A program made the position numbers and the translations under genes. A DNA stretch of 5,866 bases, taken from the NCBI GenBank assembly GCA_030916795.1, contig JAUPVZ010000012.1:1-5866 (forward strand). Direction: 5' to 3'. Positions 5,358 to 5,866 of the stretch are shown here, one piece after another; position 1 is the first letter of the stretch; each line of letters opens with the position of its first letter. The notes under the pieces were generated by a model. The model did no database searches, was not told the origin of the DNA, and worked only from the letters and a program-made list of their open reading frames with translations. This stretch comes from Patescibacteria group bacterium (GTDB lineage: Bacteria; Patescibacteriota; Minisyncoccia; Phycocordibacterales; XYD1-FULL-46-19).

Positions 5358-5866
5358 AATTCCCGGTGGCCAAAAAGAGCTTGCCAATTAAGGACTATTT
5401 GGGCACAAACCGCCTCAAAAGGTAGCCCTTTGATCCTAGCTACTGCGCGCGCAACCTCTATAACATAGGCTGGCTCATTGCGCTTACCCCGATAAGGGGC
5501 AGGCGCTACATATGGGCAATCGGTCTCGACCAAAATACGGTCCAAAGGCACAAAACGTACCAATTCTTCGTATTCAGAAGCAAAAGTTATTACCCCAGTA
5601 AAAGACAGATAAAAACCCAGATCAAGAAAGGATTGGGCCTCTGCCGCTGTCCCCGCAAAGAAATGCACGTCCCCTGTCACACTTGGTTCATTTTTTAAAA
5701 TTTCTAATACATCTTGGTAGGCCGAAGCTCCACCTTTGCCAGACCGAATATGAAGCATCAAAGGTTTGGCTACTTCTTTGGCCAATTTAATATGCTGAAC
5801 AAAAATTTCCTTTTGTCTATTTTTTGTCTCTTCGCCCAAATGAAAATAATCCAATCCGCATTCACC
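5354..5866 (-). CDS. tatD: TatD-family metal-dependent hydrolase/DNase (5' end missing)
   Basis: TatD proteins are TIM-barrel hydrolases with two metal ions; characterised members act as 3'-5' exonucleases or DNases in repair. The 170 visible residues cover roughly the C-terminal two thirds of a family that is usually about 255-265 long; the N-terminal HxH metal pair lies beyond the right edge. Counting from the first visible codon, expected metal ligands are Glu2 in GECGLDY, His39 in MLHIR, His68 in DVHFF, and Asp116 in VETDCPY, followed by the typical APAPYRGKRNEP loop. The family HCF motif reads HFF here. A TTG at 5852-5854 lies inside the conserved GECGLDY segment and is not a start. The gene is on the same strand as rpsF, 45 bases ahead of it, but a promoter overlaps its stop, so the two may be only partly co-transcribed. 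The exact substrate cannot be told from sequence. Confidence 0.93.
   Translation of the reverse strand, partial: GECGLDYFHLGEETKNRQKEIFVQHIKLAKEVAKPLMLHIRSGKGGASAYQDVLEILKNEPSVTGDVHFFAGTAAEAQSFLDLGFYLSFTGVITFASEYEELVRFVPLDRILVETDCPYVAPAPYRGKRNEPAYVIEVARAVARIKGLPFEAVCAQIVLNWQALFGHREF

Noticed and set aside
5852..5854. TTG as the start of tatD
   Set aside because: It lies within the conserved GECGLDY metal-ligand segment; the true N-terminus with the HxH pair is beyond the right edge.

Overview
The window looks like a chromosomal housekeeping segment from a bacterium of the Candidate Phyla Radiation (Patescibacteria), most likely a Parcubacteria-type lineage. This placement rests on three things and was not tested by any search. 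The EF-P loop sequence has a form I associate with that group. A small membrane-anchored protein sits between ftsK and recA. Nearly all starts lack a Shine-Dalgarno sequence. Genes are tightly packed, base composition is moderate, and the standard bacterial code fits every reading frame.

Layout: two gene blocks converge on one terminator hairpin. On the + strand, from the left edge, are ftsK (5' end cut off by the window), a 118-residue single-pass membrane protein with a small beta-rich exterior domain, recA, and efp, with gaps of 1, 9 and 6 bases. On the - strand, from the right edge, are tatD (5' end cut off), rpsF, ssb and rpsR, with gaps of 45, 6 and 13 bases. Between efp and rpsR lie 80 bases holding a long GC-rich hairpin flanked by A/T runs on both sides, which can end both blocks.

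Function: the + block joins chromosome segregation (FtsK translocase), recombination and repair (RecA) and rescue of ribosomes stalled on polyproline (EF-P). The - block is the widespread S6-SSB-S18 cluster, preceded by a TatD-family metal-dependent hydrolase. A near-consensus sigma-70 promoter (TTGACA, 17-base spacer, TGG-TAGTAT) overlaps the tatD stop codon, so rpsF-ssb-rpsR probably forms its own transcription unit with a leader of only about a dozen bases.

I found no mobile element, CRISPR array, tRNA, rRNA or obviously new multi-gene system. The points most worth a second look are the non-canonical EF-P tip loop, the unnamed protein between ftsK and recA, the rpsF promoter with an inverted repeat over its -10, and the general lack of ribosome binding sites.
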